Source: Planctomycetota bacterium (GTDB taxonomy: Bacteria; Planctomycetota; UBA8742; UBA2392). Taken from it: a stretch of 64,000 nucleotides of DNA. The notes beneath the pieces were generated by a model. It was given only the letters and a program-made list of their open reading frames with translations. It searched no databases and was not told the DNA's origin. A program made the position numbers and the translations under genes. The stretch covers positions 6,039 through 70,038 of the forward strand of contig JACKIE010000016.1 of assembly GCA_020638635.1 (NCBI GenBank). The letters are read 5' to 3'. Shown piece after piece: positions 27,002 to 34,844 of the stretch. Positions within the stretch are counted from its first letter, which is position 1. Each line of letters opens with the position of its first letter.

Positions 27002-27160
27002 TCAGCTTGCTTTACGCTTGGGTCTTTTTCGGGGTAGTTCGCGGGGTTCCACAATGGTGATACGCCCGTCTTTTGAGATCCCCCAGCCGCCGACTTTGCA
27101 GCGTCCCAGCCGCTCCTCGCGTTCCGGGGTGGGCTTCTCATCTTTCTTCTTCTTGCTCAT
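27002..27160 (-). CDS. small basic protein (52 residues)
   Basis: The start codon overlaps the stop of the upstream gene by three bases within ATGA (27157-27160). The peptide begins MSKKKKDEKPTPEREERLG, has a central CKVGGWGISKDGRITIVEPR segment, and ends in a Lys/Arg-rich tail. It is too short for standard ORF lists but has a natural composition and a tight overlap, so it is likely real. Function unknown; the charge suggests nucleic acid or ribosome contact, which is speculation. Confidence 0.55.
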   Translation of the reverse strand: MSKKKKDEKPTPEREERLGRCKVGGWGISKDGRITIVEPRELPRKRPKRKAS

Positions 27161-27516
27161 GAAGGTGTCCCGGCGCCGAAGTCCACCATGATTGTACGCG
27201 CTCGAACGTCGTCCACAAGCACGACGAAGGTGTACGTTTTGCGTTTGAAGTCATGGAGCGATTCCCACTGAAAGAAGGTCTGCCAGTGGGGCTGCCCGGC
27301 CAGAACGAGTTCCGTGGGCGATTCGTCAAGCAGATTTCGACCTCTCCAGACCTGCACAGCGACGGTGAAGTCGCGCTCAGAAGGATTGTGCAGTTCAATC
27401 CACACCGCCAGGGTTGTGGGAGGACTGGACCACCTGGGCCCTACATCCATTAGCGTCACACGCCTGCCAACCCGTATCTGCTCGCAAACAACAGTGTTCA
27501 GGACTGAGACATTCAT
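27157..27516 (-). CDS. hypothetical beta-sandwich-like protein
   Basis: A 119-residue protein without a signal peptide. Alternating hydrophobic strands such as TTLAVWIELHNPSERDFTVA and KTYTFVVLVDD suggest an Ig-like or C2-like beta fold. Family not recognised. It is the first gene of a two-gene unit with the small basic protein and is divergent from the beta-oxidation fusion gene, 93 bases away. Confidence 0.55.
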   Translation of the reverse strand: MNVSVLNTVVCEQIRVGRRVTLMDVGPRWSSPPTTLAVWIELHNPSERDFTVAVQVWRGRNLLDESPTELVLAGQPHWQTFFQWESLHDFKRKTYTFVVLVDDVRARTIMVDFGAGTPS

Positions 27517-27609
27517 GCTTGCAGTATCCGTTGACGCTTGCGGCCGGTCAAACGCTTGCGCGTGGCGCTGCAGACGCTAAACCCGGGGCGTCCGAGAAGG
27601 GGAAACATC

Positions 27610-29634
27610 ATGGCATTCACGTTGAAGAACTGGTCGCTGGACAAGGTTGGCGTGATCGGCTCCGGCCAGATCGGACCGGACATCGCGCTGTTTTTCGCCA
27701 AGACGCTCGCGCCCCACGGCGTGAAAACCGTGGTGGTTGACGTCAGCGCCGACGCGCTCGCCAAGGGCAAAGCCAAGCTCGAGAAGAAGGTCGCCAAGGG
27801 CGTCGAGACCAAGGCCTTCAAGCCCGAACAAGCCGAGCAGATGACCGGCAGCATCACCTGGACCAGCGACTACGCCGAGCTGAACGGCGCGAAGCTGGTG
27901 ATCGAGGCCGCCACGGAAAACCGCGACATCAAGCAGAAGATCGTGGCGCAGCTCGAAGCCATCCTGCCCGAAGACTGCATCATCGCCAGCAACAGCTCGC
28001 ACATGGAGCCCGAGGTGATCTTCGAGAAGGCCAAGCGCCCCGGGCACACCCTGGTGATCCACTACTTCTTCCCCGCCGAGCGCAACATCATCGTCGAGGT
28101 GGTTCCCAGCAACAAAACCCACAAGCCCGTCACCGACTGGCTGATGGCCTTCTATGAAGAGATCGGCAAGGCGCCGATCCAGGTCGGCTCGCGCTACGGC
28201 TACGCCATCGACCCCGTGTTCGAGGGCCTGTTCCTGGCCGCGGCCCTGCAGGCCGAAAGCGGCGTCGCCAGCGTGAAGCAAGTGGACGTGATCGCCCAGA
28301 AGGCGTTGGGCCAGGGCATCGGCCCCTTCACGGCCATGAATCTGACCGGCGGCAACCCGATCACGGCCGTCGGTCTGGACCACTACACCAGCAAGATCCA
28401 CAGTTGGTTCCGCACGCCCGCCAGCCTGAAAGAAAAGGTGGAAACCAAGGCCGCCTGGGAAACCGCGGGCAAGGGCGAAACCGTCGAGTACAGCGACGAG
28501 CAGTACCGCAAGGTCGCGGACGCCATGACCGGCGCCTACTTCGGCCTGGTCGGCGAAATCGTGGACGCGGGCATCAGCAACGTCGGCGACATGAACATGG
28601 CCGTCAACACCGCGCTGGTAATCCGCGAGCCCTTCGCCTGGATGAACGAGATGGGCGTGGCGAACGCGCTCAAGCTGGTGGAAGCCTACGCGGCCGCCAA
28701 TCCCGGCTTCCCGGTGCCCGAGTGCATCAGGAAGCAGGCCGCCAGCGGCAAGCCCTTCGAGATCCCGATGGTGTTCCGCACGGACAAGGACGGCGTGGCG
28801 GTTCTCAAGATCCGTCGCCCGGCTGTTCTGAACGCCCTGAACCTGGAGGTGTTCCGCCAGCTGGTGAACCACTGCAAAGCCGTGGAAGCCGACGCCGGCA
28901 TCAAGGGCGCGGTGATCACCGGCTTCGGGACCAAGGCGTTCGTGAGCGGCGCGGACATCGACATGCTGGCCGCGCTGAAGACCGCCGCGGAGGGCGAGGC
29001 GAACAGCCGCCAGTTCCACGTCACGCTCGATTACATCGAGGACATGAAGAAGCCCGTGGTGTGCGCCTACAACGGCCTGGCGTTCGGCGGCGGCAACGAG
29101 CTGGCGATGGCCTGCCACGCGCGCATCGCCCGCAAGGGGCTGAAGCTGCTGGCCGGCCAGCCCGAGGTAAACCTGGGCATCATCCCGGGCGCCGGCGGCA
29201 CGCAGCGCCTGCCGCGCTGGATACCTTTCGACAAGGCGCTTGAGCTGATGCGCACCGCCAAGCCTATTGACGGGTCAACAGGCCTGCAGCTTGGGCTGAT
29301 CAGCGAGGAAGTCGAGGGCGACCTGGCGGACCGCGCAGTGGAGCTGGTGAACGAGTACGCCAGCGGCAAGCGCGAGCTGAAGCGCATCAACCGCGAGCCG
29401 GTGAAGGGTGTGCCCGACAAGGCGCCGGAGATTGAGCTGGGCCACCTGAGCCGGAAGATCGACCAGATCCTGTGCAACACGATCATAGAGGGCTGCAAGA
29501 AGCCACTGCGCGAAGGCCTGAAGCTGGAAAGCAAGGCCTTCGGCGAGTGCGTGGAAACAGAAGACATGCACATCGGCATGGAAACCTTCCTGAAAGAAGG
29601 CGCCCGAGCCAAGGCCAAGTTTGTCCACAAGTAG
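27610..29634 (+). CDS. 3-hydroxyacyl-CoA dehydrogenase / enoyl-CoA hydratase fusion
   Basis: A 674-residue bifunctional beta-oxidation enzyme. The N-terminal NAD-binding dehydrogenase begins VGVIGSGQIGPDIA, with SNSSHMEPE and the catalytic-His region IHYFFPAERN; its C-terminal helical domain runs to about residue 385. The C-terminal half (~395-600) is a crotonase: PAVLNALNLEVFRQL, the oxyanion-hole segment SGADIDML, and FGGGNELAMACHARIA with NLGIIPGAGGTQRLPR, which holds both catalytic Glu positions. This order is the reverse of FadB/FadJ. The start at 27610 has AGAAGGGGAAAC upstream. It pairs functionally with the nearby thiolase. Confidence 0.92.
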   Translation: MAFTLKNWSLDKVGVIGSGQIGPDIALFFAKTLAPHGVKTVVVDVSADALAKGKAKLEKKVAKGVETKAFKPEQAEQMTGSITWTSDYAELNGAKLVIEAATENRDIKQKIVAQLEAILPEDCIIASNSSHMEPEVIFEKAKRPGHTLVIHYFFPAERNIIVEVVPSNKTHKPVTDWLMAFYEEIGKAPIQVGSRYGYAIDPVFEGLFLAAALQAESGVASVKQVDVIAQKALGQGIGPFTAMNLTGGNPITAVGLDHYTSKIHSWFRTPASLKEKVETKAAWETAGKGETVEYSDEQYRKVADAMTGAYFGLVGEIVDAGISNVGDMNMAVNTALVIREPFAWMNEMGVANALKLVEAYAAANPGFPVPECIRKQAASGKPFEIPMVFRTDKDGVAVLKIRRPAVLNALNLEVFRQLVNHCKAVEADAGIKGAVITGFGTKAFVSGADIDMLAALKTAAEGEANSRQFHVTLDYIEDMKKPVVCAYNGLAFGGGNELAMACHARIARKGLKLLAGQPEVNLGIIPGAGGTQRLPRWIPFDKALELMRTAKPIDGSTGLQLGLISEEVEGDLADRAVELVNEYASGKRELKRINREPVKGVPDKAPEIELGHLSRKIDQILCNTIIEGCKKPLREGLKLESKAFGECVETEDMHIGMETFLKEGARAKAKFVHK

Positions 29635-29639
29635 GGCAA

Positions 29640-29683
29640 CTGGAGCGCGAAGCGTAAGCGAGCGGTCGCCGAAGGCGACAACG
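29640..29683 (+). repeat. REP element, left copy flanking transposase
   Basis: A 44-base element beginning CTGGAGCGCGAAGCGTAAGC and ending with the hairpin GTCGCC-GAA-GGCGAC. It is an inverted copy (41 of 44) of 30201-30244 on the other side of the transposase gene, and starts six bases after the upstream stop. Confidence 0.85.
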
Positions 29684-29693
29684 GAATTGCACG

Positions 29694-30194
29694 ATGCCTT
29701 CCGACCTCGACATCCTCGCCTACATCCTCACGTTCACCACCTACGGCACTTGGCTCCATGGTGACGAGCGCGGGAGCGTCGACGAAGCCCACAGTACCTA
29801 TGGCTCGCCGTACGCGCCGGCATCGCCCGACCGCGAAGATGCGATGCGAGAAATGATTAGGTGGCCGCCATTCAATCTCGACGCAAAGGCCCGCGGTGTG
29901 GTGGACCGCACGATTCGCGAGGTCTGCGAGCACCGCGAGTGGAACCTGAAGGCACTCAATGTCCGCACAAACCACGTTCACGTTGTGTTATGGGCGCCTG
30001 TGTCTGCAACGAAGGTGCTCTCCGACCTGAAGGCATGGTGCACCCGCCGTCTCCGAGAGGCCGGCTGCGTTGAGCCCAAACGAGAAGTGTGGACCGAAGG
30101 TGGCAGCAAGCGCAAGCTTCACACCAAACAGGGCGTAAACAACGCCTGCGAGTACACCCGAACCGGCCAAGGCGCCGACTTGCCAATGGAGTAG
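29694..30194 (+). CDS. REP-associated tyrosine transposase (RAYT, Y1/HUH family)
   Basis: A 166-residue single-strand-specific nuclease related to IS200/IS605 TnpA. It has the HUH motif in RTNHVHVVL (~98-106), an upstream FTTYGTWLHGDERGSVD typical of this RAYT clade, and the candidate catalytic Tyr in ACEYTRTGQG near residue 154. Its coding region is tightly bracketed by two inverted REP elements, the expected substrate. It is intact and full length, so the element may be active. No accessory TnpB. Confidence 0.88.
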   Translation: MPSDLDILAYILTFTTYGTWLHGDERGSVDEAHSTYGSPYAPASPDREDAMREMIRWPPFNLDAKARGVVDRTIREVCEHREWNLKALNVRTNHVHVVLWAPVSATKVLSDLKAWCTRRLREAGCVEPKREVWTEGGSKRKLHTKQGVNNACEYTRTGQGADLPME

Positions 30195-30200
30195 AGAGGG

Positions 30201-30244
30201 CGTTGTCGCCGTTGGCGACCGCTCGCTTACGCTGCGCGCTCCAG
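30201..30244 (-). repeat. REP element, right copy flanking transposase
   Basis: Inverted counterpart of 29640-29683, only three differences in 44 bases, beginning six bases after the transposase stop. It contains the matching hairpin GTCGCC-GTT-GGCGAC. Confidence 0.85.
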
Positions 30245-30281
30245 CGCGACGTCGGCGTTGCTGAGCGTCGTCATCGTCTGC

Positions 30282-30983
30282 CTACTGAAAGTCGATTGGT
30301 TGGCGCAGCTCGCTCGCGATGGGTTTGCCGTTGCGGGTGGCGGCTTTGAACCTTGCCTCACGGAACGACTCGCGCAGCAGCTTGTCGAAGCGCTTGCTGC
30401 CGGTGCCCGTCTCGATGAAAACGTCCGTGGCTTCACCGTTCTCACTCAGGTGAATGACCACCAGCACGTGCCCCTTGAATCCGCGCCTTACGTCTGGCGG
30501 CGGCTTCCATTCCAGCAGCGCGGGCGGGCGCCACTCCTCGGGCCTGGCGGCTACTTCCCTGGCCTTCAGGGGAGCCCCGGGGACGTGCAGCGGGGCGGGT
30601 TTCTCGACTGCGGTCTCGGCTCGCGGGGGCCGCCGAAAAGTCGGCGTCCTTGCGCGCCGCGGCTCGACCGGCGCGGATTCCGGTGCGGGGCTGAACGGTC
30701 CTTGAGGAGTCGGTTCCGGCTTTTCGGAGAACCTGGGCAACACGTCCTCGACATTGAAGGCAACCGGGTCGGCATCCGCCTGCGGGGCGAGGTCGCGGGG
30801 AAGATCGACGAACCGTTCGATGGTCGGGGCAACTTCGGCAGGGGCATCCACCGTTTGGGACAGCTCCGCACTCGTGGCGACGGCAGGAGCGGCAAGTTCG
30901 GGCGGGGTGGATACAACGAAGCAGGCCAGCGCAAGCGCGCCGGCATGCAGGCTCGCGGCACAGATCAGGCTGCGCGTCTTCAT
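30282..30983 (-). CDS. TonB-like energy transducer
   Basis: A 233-residue protein with an N-terminal membrane anchor (~7-23), a long Pro/Ala/Glu-rich periplasm-spanning region (~30-145), and a C-terminal TonB domain (~165-233): GFKGHVLVVIHLSENGEAT ... FREARFKAATRNGKP. It would pass proton-motive force to outer-membrane receptors. The start is at the ATG at 30983; a longer in-frame form to 31043 is less likely because it runs into a terminator hairpin. No exbBD neighbours in the window. Confidence 0.85.
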   Translation of the reverse strand: MKTRSLICAASLHAGALALACFVVSTPPELAAPAVATSAELSQTVDAPAEVAPTIERFVDLPRDLAPQADADPVAFNVEDVLPRFSEKPEPTPQGPFSPAPESAPVEPRRARTPTFRRPPRAETAVEKPAPLHVPGAPLKAREVAARPEEWRPPALLEWKPPPDVRRGFKGHVLVVIHLSENGEATDVFIETGTGSKRFDKLLRESFREARFKAATRNGKPIASELRQPIDFQ

Positions 30984-31027
30984 GCGTCCAGAAGGTACCT
31001 TTCGACCGTTCGTACTGACAAAGAAAG

Positions 31028-31060
31028 TGGCCGGCGGAGGCATGGGACCCGCCGGCCACC
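31028..31060 (-). terminator. intrinsic terminator of the beta-barrel gene
   Basis: An 11-bp stem GTGGCCGGCGG / CCGCCGGCCAC (31028-31038 with 31050-31060), followed on the minus strand by TTTCTTTG. It separates the barrel gene from the TonB-like gene. Confidence 0.8.
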
Positions 31061-31077
31061 TCCGCGTGGGAAGAGCG

Positions 31078-32007
31078 CTAGAACTCCCAGCCGATCACCA
31101 GCCAGGTACGGAAGGCCGGAGAGTGCCCGCCGATGCCCGCGTACGCCACGATGTTCACATGCATCTGCGGCAGCGGTTTTATCTGGATGCTTGGGCCCAG
31201 CAGGTGCTCGTTCACTAGTTCGCCTCTGTCATCAGCCGTGTCGGCAAATTCGTTTTCGGTCTCGAGTCCGATCGAGAAAAACGAGTCGATCAGGGTGTAG
31301 CTCAAGCCCGCGGTGAGTGCATAGATGTTGTCGTGGTCGCCCCCAAGCACGTGCTCGAATACGAAGTTGACACCCCAGTGCAGGCCGTCGATGATTTTAT
31401 CGCCGAGCAATACTTTGCCCTCAATCGCGTCCGGTTCCCCGTTTTCCATCGTGTATTCAAGATAGAGCGTCGGGTTGGTGTAAATGAAACCCCACTTGAA
31501 CGGCGCCCAGCGCACTTCGAACTTGCCGGCCTGAAACTCGAAGGCGCCCTCGGATCCCTTCTTGCCGAGCTGCAGGTAGAGATCGAGCTGAAACCGCAAG
31601 GGCAGACCGAACTCCACCTCCAAAAGGAATCGATTGTCCACCTCTTCTGAGTCGTGGTTGCTTCTGCGCGGGACCGTGAGGCGGTGCCAGTACTCAATTT
31701 CGACTTCACCCTCGGGAATCACGTAGGTACGGGTGCGATTCCAGCGGCGGGCTGATGTCCAGCGCGGCTGCTCGTTGGAGCCGATGAACTCTTCTTCCTT
31801 GAGCGTCGGCTGATCGCCTTCCACCTTGATGGCCGGGGCATCCCACGAGTGGGTGCCGCTGCTTTCTTCTTCCCGGAGCGCTTCCTTTCCTTCTGCTTCT
31901 TCAGACCTGTTCTTCGCTTCCGCCGCCGGATCGACCGGCTCGGCTAGCAGCGGCTCATCGACAGCGAACACGATCAGCATCAAAACCGCTAACATCAGGA
32001 ATCTCAT
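31078..32007 (-). CDS. predicted outer-membrane beta-barrel protein
   Basis: A 309-residue protein with a signal peptide (~1-22), an acidic Glu-rich linker (~25-80), and then many amphipathic strands with aromatic girdles (EVEIEYWHRLTV, RFQLDLYLQLG, GFIYTNPTLYLEYT). It ends in an aromatic residue (VIGWEF), as outer-membrane barrels do. AAAGGAG lies 4 bases before the ATG at 32007. The specific family is unknown. The interval 32008-32242 upstream holds no gene, only its presumed promoter. Confidence 0.7.
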   Translation of the reverse strand: MRFLMLAVLMLIVFAVDEPLLAEPVDPAAEAKNRSEEAEGKEALREEESSGTHSWDAPAIKVEGDQPTLKEEEFIGSNEQPRWTSARRWNRTRTYVIPEGEVEIEYWHRLTVPRRSNHDSEEVDNRFLLEVEFGLPLRFQLDLYLQLGKKGSEGAFEFQAGKFEVRWAPFKWGFIYTNPTLYLEYTMENGEPDAIEGKVLLGDKIIDGLHWGVNFVFEHVLGGDHDNIYALTAGLSYTLIDSFFSIGLETENEFADTADDRGELVNEHLLGPSIQIKPLPQMHVNIVAYAGIGGHSPAFRTWLVIGWEF

Positions 32008-32242
32008 GACTCTCCTTTCCTCGGAACGTAAGGCTTCCCACGCCACAAGTGTTTCTGCGCGCAGGTGACTTGGAGTTTGCTTCAAACCCCCGGGCCCGAG
32101 GATCGGAGCGGGTTCCCGGCGACCCTACGGCCCGCCGAGAACTCGCATTGCAGGTATGGGTTCCCTCGGGACCCCATCTCTGACAACCAATCATGGATGC
32201 GGAGTCAACATGATCTCCACGGGCGCAGTGCAGCAGGAACGG

Positions 32243-34288
32243 CTAGTTTGCGTCGCCGTCGGCTGTGGCGGCGCGCTCATTGGTGGCGTCTTCGGCGGCC
32301 CTGGCTGTGTTGCCTTTGCCCGTGGCGGCGGCGGCTGTTCTTAGCGCCCCGCTGCTGTGCCTGGGTGACAGCGTTTCGCCGTCCACGGCGAACTCGGGCT
32401 CTTTAGGCGTGTCCTCGAGGGCCTGGTACTGCAGCTCGTAGAGCTTGTGGTACAGGCCCTTCTTGGCCAGCAGCTGCTGGTGGCTGCCGCTTTCCGCCAG
32501 CTTGCCCTTGTGCATCACCAGGATCACGTTCGCCTTCTGGATCGTGCTGAGCCGGTGCGCGATCACGATGCTGGTGCGCCCCTTGGTCAACTTCACCAGC
32601 GCCGCCTGGATCAGCTCTTCGGTATGGGTGTCGATGCTGCTGGTGGCTTCGTCCAGGATCAGCACGGCCGGGTCGAACACCAGCGCCCTGGCGAAGCTGA
32701 GCAACTGGCGTTCGCCGGCGCTGAAGGTTTTGCCGCCCTCCTCCACCTTGGCGTCGTAGCCGCCGTCCAGCTTCTCGATGAACGCGTGAGCGCCCACGTA
32801 TTTGCAGGCCTGCTCGACCTGCTCACGCGTGATGGTTTCGTCGCCCAGGCGCAGGTTGTCGAACACCGTTCCCGCGAACAGGAACACGTCCTGGTGCACG
32901 GTGGCGATGTTGCGGCGCAGGCCCGCCAGCGTCCATTCGCGCACGTCATGGCCGTCCACCTTCACCTTGCCGGCCTGGATGTCGTAGAAGCGACAGACCA
33001 GGTTGATGATTGTGGTTTTGCCCGCGCCGGTGTGGCCCACGATCGCCACGGTCTGGCCGGGCTCGATGGTGAAGTCCACGCCGCGCAGCACCGGCTCACC
33101 GGCTTTGTACTCGAAGTGCACGTCCTCGAACTCTACGCGGCCCTGGGCGCGGCCGAAGTCCTGCGCGTCCGGCTGGTTCACGATCTCGCGCTTTTCGTCC
33201 AGGATCGTGAAAATGCGCTCGGCCGCCGTCATGGCGCCCTGCACGACCTCGAACTTTTCCGTCAGGTCGCGGATCGGGTTGAAGAACATTTCCGTGTAGC
33301 CGATGAACGCGAACAGCAGACCGATGCTGAACGCCCCGCCGTTCGTGAAGTTGAACTCGCCCAGCACCGCCGCGCCGCCGAAGGTGATCACCAGCGCGAC
33401 GCCGGAGGCCGACAGCGTGGTGTTCACCGGCCGGAAGATCGCCCATGCGGTGCGCTGGTCGATGAAGTGCTTCTTGTATTCCTGGCCGATCTTGTCGTAG
33501 GCCTGGTCGTTGCGTTTCTCCTTGTGGAAGAGCTGCACCACGCGCACGCCGCCCAGCACTTCCGCGGTGAAGGCGTTGATGCGCGACAAGGCCGCGCGCC
33601 AGCGGCGGTAGGCGGCGCGGGCGTACTTGCGGAAGATCAGCGTGGCCGTGACGATGAAGGGCACGATGGCCAGCGCGATCAGGCCCAGCTTCCAGTTCAT
33701 CAGCAGGATGAACAGCATGATGCCCAGCAGCATGGCGATGTCTTTCAGGATCATCACCAGGGCGGTGCTGAACATTTCCTCCATGGCGCCCACGTCGTTG
33801 GTGGTGCGGGTGACCATGCGGCCGACGGGGTGGCGGTGGAAGTACGACAGGCTGAGGCTGTGGATGTGCTGGAACAGCTGCATGCGGATGTCGTAGATCA
33901 CGCGCTGGCCGAGACCCGCCAGCAGGTAGCCGTTGCCCCATTCTGTGAAGAAGGCGCCCACGCGCACCAGCAGGAACAGGCTGGCCATCACCCACAGTTG
34001 CTGCATGGCGGTGAAGTCGGCGAATGACGGAAACACCGGCGTGATCGCGTTGCGTACGGCATTGGCGACGAAGCTGTCCTCCTGCTTGAAGACCAGGTCA
34101 ACGGTGGCGCCCATCAGCGCGGGCGGCAAGATGGCGAAGAAGGCGATCACGCCCACCAGAAGCGTGCCCGTAAGCATGCGCGCCCAGTACGGTTTCGCGT
34201 ACTTGGCCATGCGGCGAAACAGGACCGGATCCCAGACGTTCGTCTTGATCTTGTCCTCAAGCAAGTCTTCTTCAAACGTATCAGCCAC
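32243..34288 (-). CDS. ABC exporter, MsbA/MDR type (canonical-site half)
   Basis: A 681-residue half-transporter: six transmembrane helices (~35-330), then a nucleotide-binding domain with Walker A GHTGAGKTT, signature FSAGERQLLSFARAL, Walker B LILDEATSSID with the catalytic Glu, and H-loop IAHRLS. A C-terminal extension of ~50 Ala/Thr-rich residues is unusual. GTG start with AGGA upstream. With the gene at 34845, which has a degenerate Walker B, it most likely forms a heterodimeric lipid or drug exporter. Confidence 0.9.
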   Translation of the reverse strand: MADTFEEDLLEDKIKTNVWDPVLFRRMAKYAKPYWARMLTGTLLVGVIAFFAILPPALMGATVDLVFKQEDSFVANAVRNAITPVFPSFADFTAMQQLWVMASLFLLVRVGAFFTEWGNGYLLAGLGQRVIYDIRMQLFQHIHSLSLSYFHRHPVGRMVTRTTNDVGAMEEMFSTALVMILKDIAMLLGIMLFILLMNWKLGLIALAIVPFIVTATLIFRKYARAAYRRWRAALSRINAFTAEVLGGVRVVQLFHKEKRNDQAYDKIGQEYKKHFIDQRTAWAIFRPVNTTLSASGVALVITFGGAAVLGEFNFTNGGAFSIGLLFAFIGYTEMFFNPIRDLTEKFEVVQGAMTAAERIFTILDEKREIVNQPDAQDFGRAQGRVEFEDVHFEYKAGEPVLRGVDFTIEPGQTVAIVGHTGAGKTTIINLVCRFYDIQAGKVKVDGHDVREWTLAGLRRNIATVHQDVFLFAGTVFDNLRLGDETITREQVEQACKYVGAHAFIEKLDGGYDAKVEEGGKTFSAGERQLLSFARALVFDPAVLILDEATSSIDTHTEELIQAALVKLTKGRTSIVIAHRLSTIQKANVILVMHKGKLAESGSHQQLLAKKGLYHKLYELQYQALEDTPKEPEFAVDGETLSPRHSSGALRTAAAATGKGNTARAAEDATNERAATADGDAN

Positions 34289-34328
34289 GTGTTCCTGAGC
34301 CCTGCGTTTGCGTAGTCGTCCGCGTTCA

Positions 34329-34352
34329 TTTGGCCACGCGGGGGCGCAAAGG
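34329..34352 (+). repeat. terminal inverted repeat of GxxExxY cassette (left)
   Basis: TTTGGCCACGCG followed by GGGGCGCAAAGG; matches the reverse complement of 34767-34790 at 22 of 24 positions. It lies ten bases outside the 3' end of the disrupted GxxExxY gene. Confidence 0.75.
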
Positions 34353-34362
34353 CGCTAAGAGT

Positions 34363-34758
34363 CTATTCCAGCTTGTTTGCCACTCGGCTGATTCCGTCCT
34401 TCATCAGTTCCAGGTTGAAGTTCAGCAGCAGGCCGAGACTGCGCTGCATCAGCTTCAGGTACGTCAGCAGTTGCTTCTTGTGCAGCTTCGCGTTTGCCTC
34501 TGCGGACTTGACCTAAACAACCAGCAAGTCTTCGATAACAATGTCGGCGCGATACCCCACGCCCATGTCCACACCATCCCAGATGACGTGAATTGGAACC
34601 TCGACATCCACTCGGAGTCCCAGTTTCTTCAACTCGTATACGAGTATCCTCACGTACACCGACTCCAGCAGACCCGGACCTAGTTTCTGATGCATGCGCA
34701 CGGCAATGTCGATCACTGCTGACACGATCTTCTCAAGCCGCTCTCGTTCCGTTTGCAC
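34363..34758 (-). pseudogene. GxxExxY protein gene with amber nonsense codon
   Basis: Reads as a 131-codon GxxExxY (PD-(D/E)XK-like) protein: IDIAVRMHQKLGPGLLESVY carries the name motif, ADIVIEDLLVV the acidic strand, and after the stop the frame continues VKSAEANAKLHKKQLLTYL and GLLLNFN...KDGISRVANKLE, the family C-terminus. A TAG (34513-34515) stands where family members have the Glu of the VExK-like motif, so GAG to TAG has removed the probable catalytic residue. The gene is bracketed by inverted repeats and sits between the two halves of an ABC exporter operon. Confidence 0.8.
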
Positions 34759-34766
34759 CGCCTCCC

Positions 34767-34790
34767 CCTTTGCGCCTTCGCGTGGCCAAA
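34767..34790 (-). repeat. terminal inverted repeat of GxxExxY cassette (right)
   Basis: Inverted partner of 34329-34352 (22 of 24 identical), nine bases outside the 5' end of the GxxExxY gene. Together they delimit a ~460-base cassette. Confidence 0.75.
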
Positions 34791-34844
34791 TTCAGACGTT
34801 CGGTCGGGGGCATCAGAACGTATGGCTGTTGCGCACCCTAACCT

